From assembly GCA_004380135.1 (NCBI GenBank), contig QXCR01000245.1, positions 1 through 48,905 of the forward strand: a stretch of 48,905 nucleotides of DNA, given 5' to 3'. Positions 1 through 10,387 of the stretch are shown here, in pieces; positions within the stretch are counted from its first letter, which is position 1; every line of letters begins with the position of its first letter. The translations under genes and the position numbers were made by a program. Source of the DNA: Stemphylium vesicarium. Lineage: Eukaryota; Ascomycota; Dothideomycetes; Pleosporales; Pleosporaceae. Under the pieces are notes generated by a model, which was given only the letters and a program-made list of their open reading frames with translations, was not told the DNA's origin and did not search any database.

Positions 1-297
1 ACAAGTATCCTCAGCAAGCAACAAGCGTCAAAAACGCGTTAGGGCTGCTCGCGCTGGTGCTCAAGTTCAAGAAGAGCCTCCAGCTCCTCCACCAAAGCTC
101 ACATCACGTGGCCGCAACGTCAGCCTCCCACAAAAATATAGATAGTACAAGCTGATCGCAAGCATCTAATTACTGCAACACAATATTTTTATCAGTATTC
201 AGCTATTGTGTGGCGTTGTGGAGCCTCATTTTTGAGATTGAGCAGATAGTGTTCGGCGTGCGCGCTGCGAATCCGTGCGCGCTGCGCACGGGCACCT
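1..297 (+). mobile_element. TE-A left copy: 3' end of a Fot1/pogo-like DNA transposon
   Basis: This is the terminal 297 bp of a DNA transposon whose body lies left of the window. Its reverse complement matches 47327-47623 with no gap and two mismatches (positions 118 and 185 here). The outer end is ...GGGCACCT followed by TA at 298-299, the target-site dinucleotide used by Tc1/mariner/pogo elements. The subterminal zone 250-290 is GC-rich and carries a duplicated GCGCGCTGC-type motif. The transposase C-terminus is read on the plus strand and ends at 145. The element boundary is inferred from where the two copies stop matching. Confidence 0.85.
2..145 (+). pseudogene. C-terminal fragment of Fot1/pogo-type transposase (TE-A left copy, partial at window edge)
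   Basis: Only the last 47 codons are inside the window, ending ...PQKYR then TAG at 143-145. The protein is basic and proline/alanine-rich, as expected for the tail that follows the DDE domain in these transposases. It is identical in sequence to the tail of the right copy (47479-47623); the one coding difference, at 118, is synonymous (AAC/AAT). Whether this copy is intact cannot be judged because the rest is outside the window. I type it as a pseudogene because it is partial here and the sister copy is broken. Confidence 0.7.
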
Positions 298-328
298 TAC
301 TGCGATTCGTGAACAGGAGATATATGTA

Positions 329-378
329 ACATGTTCCACGGGCGAGCGCCGCACCCCACCAAACTTGGCCACCTCTCT
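329..378 (+). repeat. TE-C left terminal inverted repeat
   Basis: Fifty bases identical to the reverse complement of 1749-1798. The TIR is GC-rich (GGGCGAGCGCCGC core) and is flanked outside by TA at 327-328. Confidence 0.95.
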
Positions 379-407
379 TAACGTATAACTTAACAACGTT
401 ATAATAG

Positions 408-433
<26 letters not shown>

Positions 434-439
<6 letters not shown>

Positions 440-1734
440 GAGTAGATTGAGTAGCATCTGAGTATTCTTCTTACACGTACGTGAGTTGTGCCCAGTCTCT
501 CTGCACCTTGTGCAGCACGCCAGAGCCTGGCTGTAAGGGGCAGTTATAGGCAATAGTATTTGCTTCACACTGCAATGGAATAGTGGGGGATAGCTCTGTA
601 TTACTACACTAGGTGGGGTGGTAGTAAGGAGAATAATTCTTGCCCGTCTTCCCCTGCGCGAAGCGCAGGTTAAAAGCAGGTATCTTCGCCAAGACGCGAG
701 TGCAAGAAGCAAACATGTTGGGACCAAATCCGCCCAAGTGCAGACCTTCGGCCTGAGTGTTACACTGGCGGCTCACGCCTGATCGCTCTCCTCCTTGACG
801 CTCCTCACGAGCAATCTGCTCCGCAGCCTTACGTTGAGCGAGTAGATCCTCTCCAGCTCCCTTCGTCAAGACTCCACGCTTCTGGAGTTGCTTTTTCTTA
901 CGCTGTTTTCGCTTTGACGCTGCCTCGTTAGCTGTGAGCATTGAAGTGCTTTAGCCACTCTACTCCTAGCTCGTTATTCGTCCAGCCGTTGTCGCTAACT
1001 GCGATCGCCCAGTCGCGTGGGATCTCTGCTTCCTCGTACCAGGCAGATAGATGATACTGGCCAGCGAAGATGAGAAACGGCGGGACTGACCAGCCGGCAG
1101 CGTTGATCGCTGCGATAAGCGTCACCCATTCACGCTTATCTGGCTAAACAGACTTTGACCGGCCTCTCCTCTCTAACCTTGTCACGACAAGCTAAGTCGT
1201 AATCTTGCCTATTATAAAGCCAGCCTCGTCAAAGTTGTAGACGTCCTCGTCACAGATGCTGTACTTGGCCTTCGTCTGCTCTACTAGCTCGAACTAGCTG
1301 CGGATAAGCACAGGATCCTCGCATAGAGCTCTTTGCCTGTCGTACGATCGATTAAAACGCGTCGTGAAACTGTCTGTACATTTGACAAAGGTGGATGGCC
1401 AGTTGACTACTACGCGTCCTCCGCTGCGCGCAGCGAGTAGCTTATCAGTCATTTCGCGTACAGCTTCGTACGTAGGCGCAAATTCACGTGTATCTAAGTC
1501 GAGTATATGTCTAATAATCACCTGCTCCTCTAGCCCAGTGAGCTTCTTCGAGTTGGGCTGGCAATCGCGTCGGGCAAGTACACCAGCGCGTCGGCGGCGG
1601 ATCGTTCGTTCAGACACGCTGAATACAGTAGCAGCCCTACGGTTGCTCTGTATTTGATGAGATTCAATAGAAGAGATAGCAAGCTGAAAGTCCGCTTCAT
1701 TTAAAGCTAATAGAGTAGCGCTGCGTTGAGCCAT
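434..1734 (-). pseudogene. Degenerate Fot1/pogo-type transposase (TE-C)
   Basis: The first block, 1294-1734, encodes 146 aa with the HTH/CENP-B-like region (motif FSVSERTIRRRRAG). A stop at 1294-1296 is followed by the first catalytic-Asp motif (YNFDEAGF, about 1215-1240), further stops, then block 928-1125 with SDNGWTNNELG, typical of the DDE_1 core. The frame then jumps straight to the basic KRKQRKKKQLQKRG tail (609-941). The segment carrying the second catalytic Asp (usually a DGH motif) is therefore deleted. The end carries a zinc-knuckle-like CTRCRETGHNSRTC motif (CX2CX4HX4C) near 480-515, in another frame. At least three stops, a frame change and the deletion make it non-functional. Confidence 0.85.
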
Positions 1735-1748
1735 TATACGTTGAGATG

Positions 1749-1798
1749 AGAGAGGTGGCCAAGTTTGGTGGGGTGCGGCGCTCGCCCGTGGAACATGT
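1749..1798 (-). repeat. TE-C right terminal inverted repeat
   Basis: Perfect inverted partner of 329-378, followed outside by TA at 1799-1800. The remnant transposase start codon (1732-1734) lies 14 bp inside it. Confidence 0.95.
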
Positions 1799-2248
1799 TA
1801 TACATATTTTTTCATCTTGTTTCTCCGCCACCGCCTAAACCTAATAAAGATTTAAAACTTAACAATTTAGAATTATAGAGTGGAAGAAGCCAAGAACAAT
1901 TGTTGGGAGAGGAAGAAAAGGCAACTACGATAGTAATTGTAATTGCAATAGTTATAGGAATAACAAAATGTGTAGGACCTTAATAGTTCGCGATAGAGGA
2001 ATATAGGCGTAAAGTGAATGGAAGAAGAAGAAGAGACGAAGGAAGGAAGGAAGGAAGGAGAGAGGGAGTAGCAATACAGCCTTAGCAACCTTTCATACCC
2101 TATATCTTAAACTATTGAAAGATAAAGTGTCATCCTATCTCTTCCCCTATCCCTCATCATCCTCTACCTACTTTTCTGCCTACCCATCCCATCCTCATCC
2201 CCATCTCCCATCCTCTCCCCCTCCACCTCCCCGCACCTCAATCTCACT
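1799..2248. other. Gene-free stretch between TE-C and the SPOUT gene
   Basis: AT-rich, low-complexity sequence. It contains a GGAA microsatellite at about 2038-2061 and pyrimidine-rich runs near 2140-2230 that are probably the 3' UTR of the SPOUT gene. No gene seen. Confidence 0.6.
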
Positions 2249-3724
2249 TCACCCCTCATACATGCCATCAACCCACGGCTTCAACGCAGCAAGCCCAATC
2301 GTAACCGCCTCCTCTGTCCTAATCGTGCGACTCCCCTGCCTCGGCACAAGATTAACCCACGCATCGAACAACATATGCGCACTACCTTTATCGAGACCCT
2401 TGGACGTGAGTTCAGGGTCGCTGGCGACGGCGGGCTCGATGCCGGCCTGGCCGCCGAAAACGATGAGGAGGTGTTTGAAGGAGGAAGGGGCTTTAACGGC
2501 GGCCACGCCACCCGAGGCGGCAGCTGAAGTGGAGGATGTATTGCCGCTGTCGTTGGTGTTGCCAGAAAACAGCGAGTACACGGATTGCCCGCGCTCAGAT
2601 GTCCCAATTGACATGTCGTAGCCGCCGCTGTACTCGCATTCTGAAAACACGGCGCCGAGGCTGGCGGCGCGGCGCACTGTGTAGCCCCAGTAGTAGCCGC
2701 CTTCTTCGCGGGGGAGACTGGCGGCGCAGGCCGTGGCGGACATGTTGTCGCAGTCTAGCTGGCTGAGATGGGGCCAGTTTGGTGGCGCGTCTGCGTCGCT
2801 GAAGCGGACTGTTGTGCGCATTCCCTCTTCTATGGGCGCGTCTTTGGGGATCGGGACGCGGATTGGATATGGAAGGCCGCATTTCACATAGGCGTATTCC
2901 TGGTCGATATCCGCTGGTTTCTTGGTTTTCTTGCTGCTGCTTCCTTTGGGCGTTGATGCTGCTGCTGCTGGTGGGAATGACGGTGCGGGAGCGGGCCCGA
3001 CAAAAACTCCCTCGCGGTACTGGCACCACTCGTGGCTCCGGAGATGATGCGGCATGTCCATGCTGGGGAGATTGCCCACCCACTTGAGATTCTGATGTTC
3101 TTTGAAAATGCTCAAGTGCGGGTCCTGCGGGTCGTACCGGAGATGGGGCGGACACTCTGCAAAGGACAAGAGGTGGTAGAGGAATTGATCGGGATTCTGC
3201 CATGCTTCGTCTTGCTCTAGGATCGAGTCGAGAACTTGGGCTTTCGTGCGCCCCTTGCGGATGTACTTTGGATCTACGACTCTCGAATCGATGTTGCTCG
3301 GGTCGTCGTCAAAGACTACAATCTCGTCGACACAGTAGATGGCTGCGGCGCGGGCGATGCGTCCTACTTGGATCGTCTTGTGGTCGGGCTTCTTGGCGTT
3401 TAGAGTCCAGCTACCAGGCAAGGCAATAGTGACGGTCCAGTCGCGTCCTTTGGTGGGATTGAAAACTGCAGTAGGTTTCGACGTGTCGATATTTTGCACA
3501 TCCTGCTCTTGCGCGTCGCCTTTTCTCTTCTTCGTAGGGCTGGCGTTGTCATGCGAGTTTTGATGAATCACAACAGACGCTGACGCCTTGCGTTTCTACA
3601 GTCGCGTTAGTTTTACTAACATCTCCTTCTCAAGTGACAAGCATACCTTGCTGTTTTCATCCGAAGCTCCCCTCTTGGATCGTGGATTGGCATTAATCAC
3701 GATGTTATCGTCGCCGTAGCCCAT
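2249..3724 (-). CDS. SPOUT-class RNA methyltransferase (C9orf114/SPOUT1, DUF171 family)
   Basis: Two exons, 3647-3724 and 2249-3595. The 51-bp intron (3596-3646) has a GTATGC donor, a CTAAC branch and a TAG acceptor. The product is 474 aa. The N-terminus is lysine-rich with a KKRK stretch, a likely nuclear signal. The core begins at RDWTVTIALPGSW. An OB-like insert follows, and the C-terminal trefoil-knot part reads HLLIVFGGQAGIEPA...LVPRQGSRTIRTEEA, the conserved SAM-binding end of this family. Yeast relatives are YGR283C/YMR310C and the human one is SPOUT1 (CENP-32); they are putative RNA methyltransferases linked to nucleolus or spindle. The substrate here is unknown. It is divergent from the small membrane-protein gene at 4119, sharing a 394-bp promoter. 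Confidence 0.9.
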
Positions 3725-4118
3725 ATTTTCAGTCTCAAACAAATTCCTTTCGCAGGTAAAATCTGTCGCCGAAACAATAGCTACTTGTCCGTTTTAGAAC
3801 AAGTTGTCACCAAATATAACGCAGCGCACGTGAAAATTGTAGGCAGGTAGCTTAAGCAGTCGACGTGAAAATAAAAGACCTGTTTGCTCCGCAGCCGTAC
3901 ATTTTGTCCTGCATTAGCGTCATCCGAGGTCCGCACCGCCCAACATCCCTGTCCTTCTGCCTGTCTGCTTAGCCCAAGGCGCCCTGCCGCACCAAGGCAA
4001 CCACCACATGACTAAACTTGACGACGCGACACAGTCTTACTCACCTTTACAACACTCGCTTCAAAGTCGCGCACACAAACTCACCGTCACAACCCTATTC
4101 CATCCTCAAAACGCCAAC
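3725..4118. promoter_or_regulatory. Divergent promoter region, SPOUT gene / SelK-like gene
   Basis: 394 bp between two divergent start codons. It holds an in-frame upstream ATG at 4008 for the plus-strand gene, and CT/CA-rich leader sequence. No specific factor site is claimed. Confidence 0.5.
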
Positions 4119-4507
4119 ATGGAAGGCAACAAGTACATCACGTCACCATCGCACCCCAGCCTCCACCCCACTGACAAAGCCACCCTAGATCCCTCGTCTC
4201 CCGCACAAGCGACACGCTCTTCACCTTCTTCGCCCTCTACCTCGCAACGCTATTCTCTCTTGACGCGTGGGCTGCTGCGCGTGCATCGCCCTATCGTGCG
4301 CCGGGTAGCAACTCTTTCTATCGCCCTGTGGCCCCGACCCCAGAGCCGGGCAGTTACCAGGCCGGCATGCATGGGCGGGGGAACGCTGGGCCGGGCAGCG
4401 GCGGGAGTGGAAGGGGAAGGGGCGTTGGCAGGGTACCACAGGCGAGGGATTCGAGGCCGCCGATTAAGATGGGCGGAACGGCTTCGTGTGGTGCGTGTTT
4501 GACTTAG
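4119..4507 (+). CDS. Small glycine-rich single-span membrane protein, SelK/SelG-like
   Basis: Built from two exons, 4119-4132 (14 nt) and 4189-4507. The 56-bp intron has a GTACAT donor, a CTGAC branch and a TAG acceptor, and the join gives an open 110-aa frame. Residues about 12-30 (TLFTFFALYLATLFSL) form one hydrophobic segment. The tail is Gly/Arg/Pro-rich and ends KMGGTASCGACLT. A short lumenal N-terminus, one membrane span and a Gly-rich tail with a Cys motif near the end match the SelK/SelG family of ER membrane proteins, here with Cys rather than selenocysteine. The family assignment is by layout and motif only. An in-frame ATG at 4008 would add 37 residues, but the family's short N-terminus favours 4119. 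It is convergent with the RNF10-like gene, 156 bp away. Confidence 0.6.
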
Positions 4508-4663
4508 AAAGGGGACAGACAGACATGGTGGTGGGTGCGACAAGTTACATCATATTTCATACATCAATGGGCTCATGTTGCAATTTTCCATTCTTCCATT
4601 GCTCCCTTTCGCGCCGTTGCTACTCAGTGATGCTAACGAAATCCACTACCTGACCCATCAATA

Positions 4664-6872
4664 TCATGCCCCTCTCCTTACATTCGTGCTCATCAGTGTA
4701 ATCTTCTTCCCCTTCTTCTTCTTTCCACCCCCCTTCTTTGGCGCTTCCTCTCCCTCGGCCAGTGAAAGAGCCTGAGCCTGAGCAAGCATTTCATCCTCGC
4801 CCAGCAAGTCCTTCTCCCAGCCCTGTAGCCAGCCGTCATCGCCATCAGCTTGATCGTGTGGTGCAAGCACGGGAGATTTTCCTGCAACCACGGCCGTACC
4901 CCATACGGTACGGGGCGCTGACGGGCTCGTGGATGGAGAAGCCAAAGACGCAAAGCCATCGCCACGTCGTGGGGGCCAGGGCGGCGATGTCGAGCTATGT
5001 TCACCGTCCACAGCATGCCCATCTGTCATACTACCAGATGCCAGAGGCTGAAAGTCGTCGGCAGAGAATCTCTCCGTCAAGCTTGGGCGTCTTCTACGTC
5101 CTGATGCGAATTCGGCGTACTCGGCCTTCTCCGCACGTTGTCGCGCCTTCTCCTCTTTCGTCTCCTTTTCCGTGTGCTTCTTGCGTCGCCTCTCAATCTC
5201 TGGCCTGAATCGCTCCAAAACCTCTGGTGCAACTGTATCCGTCCAGTCGCACTCGAGAAACCCAACCTCACAGCCGTATGGTAGATGGGCTAGATACTTT
5301 GTGCGCTTCCGCAGTTCGTCGTCTACTACATGGCCTGTGGAAACGTGCTCAACTCTAGGTAGGATGGTCGACGGGAAAGAAGCGAAATTGCCAAACGCAG
5401 CTTTCAAAATGCGAATGTCTAGCGGCGACAGATAGTAATGCAAAAGTGCCTGGTAAAAGAAATACTCAGATGGCGTCTTGTTGGTTTCGTGCTGTTGTCG
5501 ATTGCGTAACTCGGCGAGAGTAAATGAGATGCCATTACTTGCTGATGTTTGCGATGAGACTGACATGGCCCTGTCTTTTCCTGGGGCAGCACTAGAATCG
5601 GCCGCGGGTTGTATTGGCGTAAAGTCCTGGCCAGTCTTGGAGATATTTTTGATGTTGTACATGTCCGGCGCACTCCCCTCTTCATCAAACACGATAGGAG
5701 CCCTCTTCATCTTGGGTTCTACTGGTTTGGCAGGCTCCCGAGGGGGGTTCCCGATGCCCTTGAACTTCTCCTTGGCTTCGGTTATGTTCCGAATCGCCTT
5801 CTTCGTCCACTCCATGCTGTCTTCGGCGAACATGACTTCATCCTCCTGGCCCTGCTGCTCTAGTTTAGCAATCTCCTGGTCGAATTGCTCTAGCATATAA
5901 TCCTCTCCGCCCCTCATTACGCGAGCATAGTCGGTCACCTCGGCTGCATGGTACCAGGGAATGTCTTCATCCTTGGCCAGGGCATCGGCACCGTCGCGCG
6001 GCATGGCCAGAGTGCTTCCGGCGGGTCTGACTACCAGACGTAGTACAACGTCGCCGCCTTCTCGCGGGGCCTCGCCCTCCTGTCCCGTGTACCACCGGAC
6101 AGGCCTGGCCTCGGAGGCGTAGATAGTGTCGAAGCACAGCGGGCACTTCTTGGATCGCGCTTTTTTCTCGGGTGGTTTTCCGTCATCTTCCGAGTGCATG
6201 TATCGGATGAGACAGGGAAGGCAAAAGATGTGACCGCATTTGGCCATCCTCGGCGCTACTGGAGTACCGAGGCAAATGGGGCAGGAGGCGTCCTGCGAGA
6301 GTTCAGATGCCAATATCTGCATGACATTGTTCCAGTTCAAGTGGATATCGGCATCCACGCTCTGTGCGCGATAGTCGCCGCGGGGGTCGACGATGAAGCG
6401 GTAGTTGGCGTGGACATATCTGGAAACAATTAGACAAGGCATGTTAGGAGGTACATAATACTTGCCTCGCCTTGTCCACAGCATGGTAGCCGGACCCAAG
6501 GCCCCAGGTTGGATTGCGCCGGTAGTTCCTTCCGTGCGACTGGTGGTGGTTGGTAGGGCGTGGCGGAAGGCTAAAGTTCATAAGGTGGGTAATGGACGTC
6601 TGCCCCTTCCGGTTGTTGAATGGGCGCATGGCGAGGGATTCAGCAATAGCATCCTCATCCGTTGCTCTGACGCGCTTGGAGCCCTTGTGCTGCTTCTTTT
6701 GCTGCTGGCTGTTCCGAGGCGTGGGTGACGATCGCGCCGGAGCTCCGCTGCCCCGCTGCTGTGCAAAGAAGCTGCCGGTGCTGATGGATGGCGTCTGGTT
6801 CTGGGCCGGGGAAGCAGGGCCAGAAGATGCAGAAGCCTTGGACGAGGACGCGGTAGGGGGGTTGCTAGACAT
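4664..6872 (-). CDS. MAG2: RING E3 ubiquitin ligase, RNF10/Mag2 family
   Basis: Two exons, 6466-6872 and 4664-6419, encode 720 aa. The 46-bp intron is a GC-AG intron (AG|GCAAGT donor at 6465). Only this splice restores the conserved DKAR-YVHANYRFIV sequence that precedes the RING in RNF10/Mag2 proteins. The C3HC4 RING has ligands C182, C185, C197, H199, C202, C205, C228 and C231 (CPIC...CGHIFC...CPLC). Before it lies an S/P/Q-rich N-terminus; after it come a coiled charged region, a conserved helix-rich domain (YFFYQALLHYYLSPLDIRIL) and a lysine-rich C-terminus. The known family role is mono-ubiquitination of 40S protein uS3 (and uS5 in human) on stalled or defective ribosomes. It is divergent from the USP10/Ubp3 homologue, 832 bp away. 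Confidence 0.92.
6420..6465 (-). other. GC-AG intron in the RNF10/Mag2 gene
   Basis: The donor reads AG|GCAAGT and the acceptor TTTCCAG. The nearby GT at 6461 leaves the wrong frame. Joining at GC keeps the frame and restores the family-conserved sequence across the junction. Confidence 0.85.
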
Positions 6873-7704
6873 GACTCCCAGCTAAGGGCTCACGATAGCG
6901 CGACGACGGCGATGACGACAGTGACCGTGGGGAGAAAGAAGGTCAGGTGTCGTGGAAAACGAGGGAGCTGGGAAAACCAGGCGCTTCGAGTGGTCTTGTT
7001 TAGTAATTGCAAATGTTGGGGTCCCCAAGAGGGTACTTGTCGGGGACGAGAGTCAAAAGGTGGAGTGGCGGTTGGGGGAGACTGCCTTCATGACGACTGG
7101 GCCCGTCACGTTATCTAGCGGTTTGCGGCCGAACGCCTGCACCATGCCTACACATATCCAGCAGCGATACACGTCTACTGCAATTGCTCCCTCGACTAGA
7201 TGCGTGGTTCTATAAACGCTGCGACACAAAAAATTGCAATCGATTCAAAGACTCGTACATATAATCCGCCCTCAACCCTGGTCCGCTCTCGCTCTCGCTC
7301 TCTTTCTCGTTTGCTCTCCATCTCTGACGACAGGGTCTCCGCACAGACGTTAGCCTACCGGAACGCCTTTCGAGCTTCTTCCACTACCTCACGGGCACCA
7401 ACTCCATCCCATTTCACTCTCGGCACCCCACGTGCTCTCTCATTGCGGGCAGCCTCTGCTGCGCTCATGTCGTCTTGATACGATGACCCCGCGATCGTCC
7501 ATTCGCACATCCGCACGTCAACCCTCGCCTACTGCCGTCGCGCGACCCTGTTCCGCATCCAAATAATTATCCACAGCAACCCGCGCGCCTCTTCCGCGCC
7601 TGGCCCCATCGCATCGGCCATCGCCCTCGCCCAGTTGCCTCGCAAGTTGGCTGCTAGCTTTCTGGCCGGCGCCGACTGTGGAGGCAACACCGCGTGTAGC
7701 CCTC
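6873..7704. promoter_or_regulatory. Shared divergent promoter of the RNF10/Mag2 and USP10/Ubp3 genes
   Basis: 832 bp between two divergent ATGs, including both 5' leaders. The right half (7255-7640) is strongly pyrimidine-rich, with CTCTCGCTCTCG-type runs typical of fungal 5' UTRs. An ATG at 7200 opens a 92-codon upstream frame on the plus strand that could act as a uORF if the transcript starts that far up. No gene seen. Confidence 0.6.
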
Positions 7705-10387
7705 ATGATGCCCGGTCCATATATGCCCGGCAGGAGGCAGCACGAGCAGCAGTACTACCATCACCACCAGCTCCCGCCCCAGACGCACTCGCCCGTGCAT
7801 CCCAATCCCTATGCCGCGCCTTACCAACACCACATGGCCCAGTATGGCCCTCCCCACGGCTACCCTCAGCACATGCCCATGCAGTGGTACCCGTACCAGC
7901 AGCCCCCGCCGCCGCCGCAGTATGCTATGCCTCCGCGCCAATTCCAGCCTCAGCCCCATGCCTCGCCCGTCGTAGTTTCCTCGCACCTACACATGGCCCC
8001 TCCTGTCAACCGAGCCATGGGTCAAACGCCGCCTATTGTTCATTCACGCACGCCGCCCGTCCCCCGCATGCCTACTCCTCAGCAGGCCCCCTCGACTCCC
8101 TCGGCACACTCACAACCCCTCATGGCTTCTTCGGCTCCGCATACGAGCGCGCCCGTAGACAGCCCGCCGCCAGTTGCCGAGTCGAAGCCTTCACCACCCG
8201 CCCCGTCCTCTCCGCAGTCCGTCACCTTCAAGCCCTTCTATCCGCCTCTGCCTTGGCTGTCAGTGCCCGACGATGGCTTCCCAGCGCGTGCTTCACGAAG
8301 GAGGAGACGGCGAAGGGCGCCGGTATCCACGGAAGAGCAGCCTCTGGCTTTGCCTTCACGCGACCAGGCTGTTGACGAAGACGCATCAAAGGGACCCGAG
8401 CAGGACATCGAGGCCGATCTGACCCCGACTGAAGAGCCAGAGGAGTCGCAGGCGTCCACGATTGCAGGACCCTCTGATGCTGAAGTAGACACACCCTCTA
8501 CCTCGCACCCGCCCTCAGAAGTCGATGTGGCGCAGGCTACCACTCCGTCTACGACAACCCCATCAGCCACGCAGCAAGCTACCCCGACCTCGTCCGCTAC
8601 CAAGAAGCACGCCCGCAACCCGACCATACCCGCCGTACCCCGTATTCCCATTAAATCCGCAAAAGCACCCAGCGCAGCGTCTACCACACAACAGTCAGTT
8701 AAGTCACCACAAGCCACTCAGCCAGAGTTGGCACAGGCCAATGCCGAGGAAACACCCAAGGCCTCCCCACCGAAGCCAGCCGCGCCAAAATCGTGGGCGG
8801 AGCTGTTGAGAGCGAAGAATGCCACCAAAGCAGCCCAGTCTGCTGCGCCGCCAAACGGCACGGCTCCTGTCAGCAACGGACCTGTTGTACCAAAGAGCAA
8901 CACGCTTGCAGATGTCTTGGCCTCTTTCTCAGTCGATTCAGAGAAGAAGGTCTCTTTCATCGAACCCCGCGGTCTGGTGAACTCGGGCAATCTGTGCTAT
9001 ATGAACTCTGTAAGTCTTGTCCCGTTACCAACACTCGCACAATGCTAATGTCGACTAGATTCTTCAAGTCCTTCTTTTCTGCGGCCCTTTTTACGATTTC
9101 CTTGATCAGGTCGCCAAGCGCGCTGTGCACAGCTTCAAGTCCGAGACGCCTCTCGTAGACGCCATGATTATGTTCTTACGCGACTTCAAGCTTATCGATT
9201 CGGCTGCAACCATCGACCAACTCCGCCTCCGCCTCAAGGGCAACGATCTGGAGCAATACGGCGACCCTTTGACTCCCGAGTATGTCTACGACGTCATCAA
9301 GCGCCTGCCTCGCTTCGATAACATGAAGAGAGGCCAGCAAGAAGACGCTGAAGAATTCCTGGGATTCTTGCTTGCTGGACTGCACGACGAATGTGTTCAC
9401 ATCATCAAGACGGGAAAGCAGAGTCAGCCCGCAAACACGGCCACGTCCGAAAAGAGCGAGCGATCAGGTTCTGTAGATGGTGGCTGGGAAGAGGTCGGAC
9501 ACAAACAGAAGACGGCCGTCACCCAAAACTCTGGAACCATCGACATTGAGAGCCCTGTAACCAAGATCTTTGGTGGCAAGCTCCGTTCCGAGTACAAGAG
9601 GCCAGGCGAGAAGCCTTCGGTCACGCTAGAGCCCTACCAGCCGCTCCAACTCGACATTGGCGAGCCAAACATCAACAACATTTCCGACGCACTCAAGAAC
9701 CTCACCCGGTTGGAGACTTTGGACGGGGCTGCTCGTGGTGCCAAAGCGTCGACGAAACAAGTACACATTGAATCGCTTCCGCCTGTCCTGATACTACATC
9801 TGAAGCGTTTCCACTACGACGAGAAGGGGCCACAAAAGATCTGGAAGAAGATTGGGTACCCGCTCGAGTTGGAACTACCCAAGGAGGTGTTCCCACCGCA
9901 CAAGCGAGGGAGCTACCAAATCCAGGGCGGCTTCCCCCGCTACAGACTTACTGGCGTCGTCTACCATCACGGGAAGAACGCTAGCGGCGGTCACTACACT
10001 GTCGACCTCCGCCGCCAAGAAGGAAAAGAGTGGATTCGCATGGATGACACAATCATCCGCCGCATCCGCCCCGAAGAAGTAGCCGAAGGTGGCGCAGAAG
10101 AAGATCCCAAGGTCCTTGCTGCCGCTCTCGAGCAACACAAGACTGATGCCGGCAAGAGCAAGAACTTCTTTGCCCAGATCGACATGGAAGAGGAGGAGCC
10201 TGACAAGGGTGGCTGGAACCAAGTGAATGGCTCCGAGAAACAAAAGGACGGCACCAAGAAGTGGAGTGGTGTCGTCAACGGCGCAGCAACCCCCAATTCA
10301 GCGGGCAAGAGGACACCGCTTCACAAAGAGAATGTGCGCGACAACAAGGTGGCGTACATTCTCTTCTACCAACGCATCGAGACCTGA
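7705..10387 (+). CDS. UBP3: Ubiquitin carboxyl-terminal hydrolase, USP10/Ubp3 family
   Basis: Exons 7705-9009 and 9059-10387, split by a 49-bp intron (GTAAGT...CTAAT...TAG), encode 877 aa. The first 400 residues are disordered and rich in P/Q/H/S/T, with the fungal motif FYPPLPWLSVP followed by a run of Arg. The catalytic Cys box is GLVNSGNLCYMNS (Cys431), just before the intron. The His box is YHHGKNASGGHYTVD (His747), and the following WIRMDD supplies the Asp. LPPVLILHLKRF and SPVTKIFGGKLRS place it with USP10 rather than other USPs. Known roles are removing ubiquitin from 40S proteins, ribophagy and COPII factors, in yeast with Bre5. ATG 7705 is chosen, with an adjacent second ATG at 7708. 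Confidence 0.95.

Larger units (their letters stand above)
329..1798 (-). mobile_element. TE-C: internally deleted Fot1/pogo-like transposon with perfect 50-bp TIRs
   Basis: The 50 bp at 329-378 and 1749-1798 are perfect inverted repeats (outer ends ACATGTTCC...). TA dinucleotides flank both ends (327-328 and 1799-1800), as expected for a TA target-site duplication. The 1470-bp interior carries minus-strand remnants of a pogo/Fot1 transposase: an N-terminal helix-turn-helix region, part of the DDE core and a C-terminal tail. It is shorter than usual for this group (about 1.8-2 kb) because the middle of the catalytic domain is missing. An (AT)n tract lies at 407-433. It could move only if a relative supplied transposase. 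Confidence 0.9.

Noticed and set aside
329..1798. RIP as the cause of the TE-C stops
   Set aside because: Some stops fit C-to-T change, but I cannot compute dinucleotide indices, and the TIRs are perfect. The two TE-A copies differ at only two sites, so strong RIP is not evident here.
7635..8375. 246-codon open frame overlapping the USP10/Ubp3 start
   Set aside because: A shadow in another frame of a Pro/Gln/His-rich coding region; the real frame carries the conserved USP sequence.
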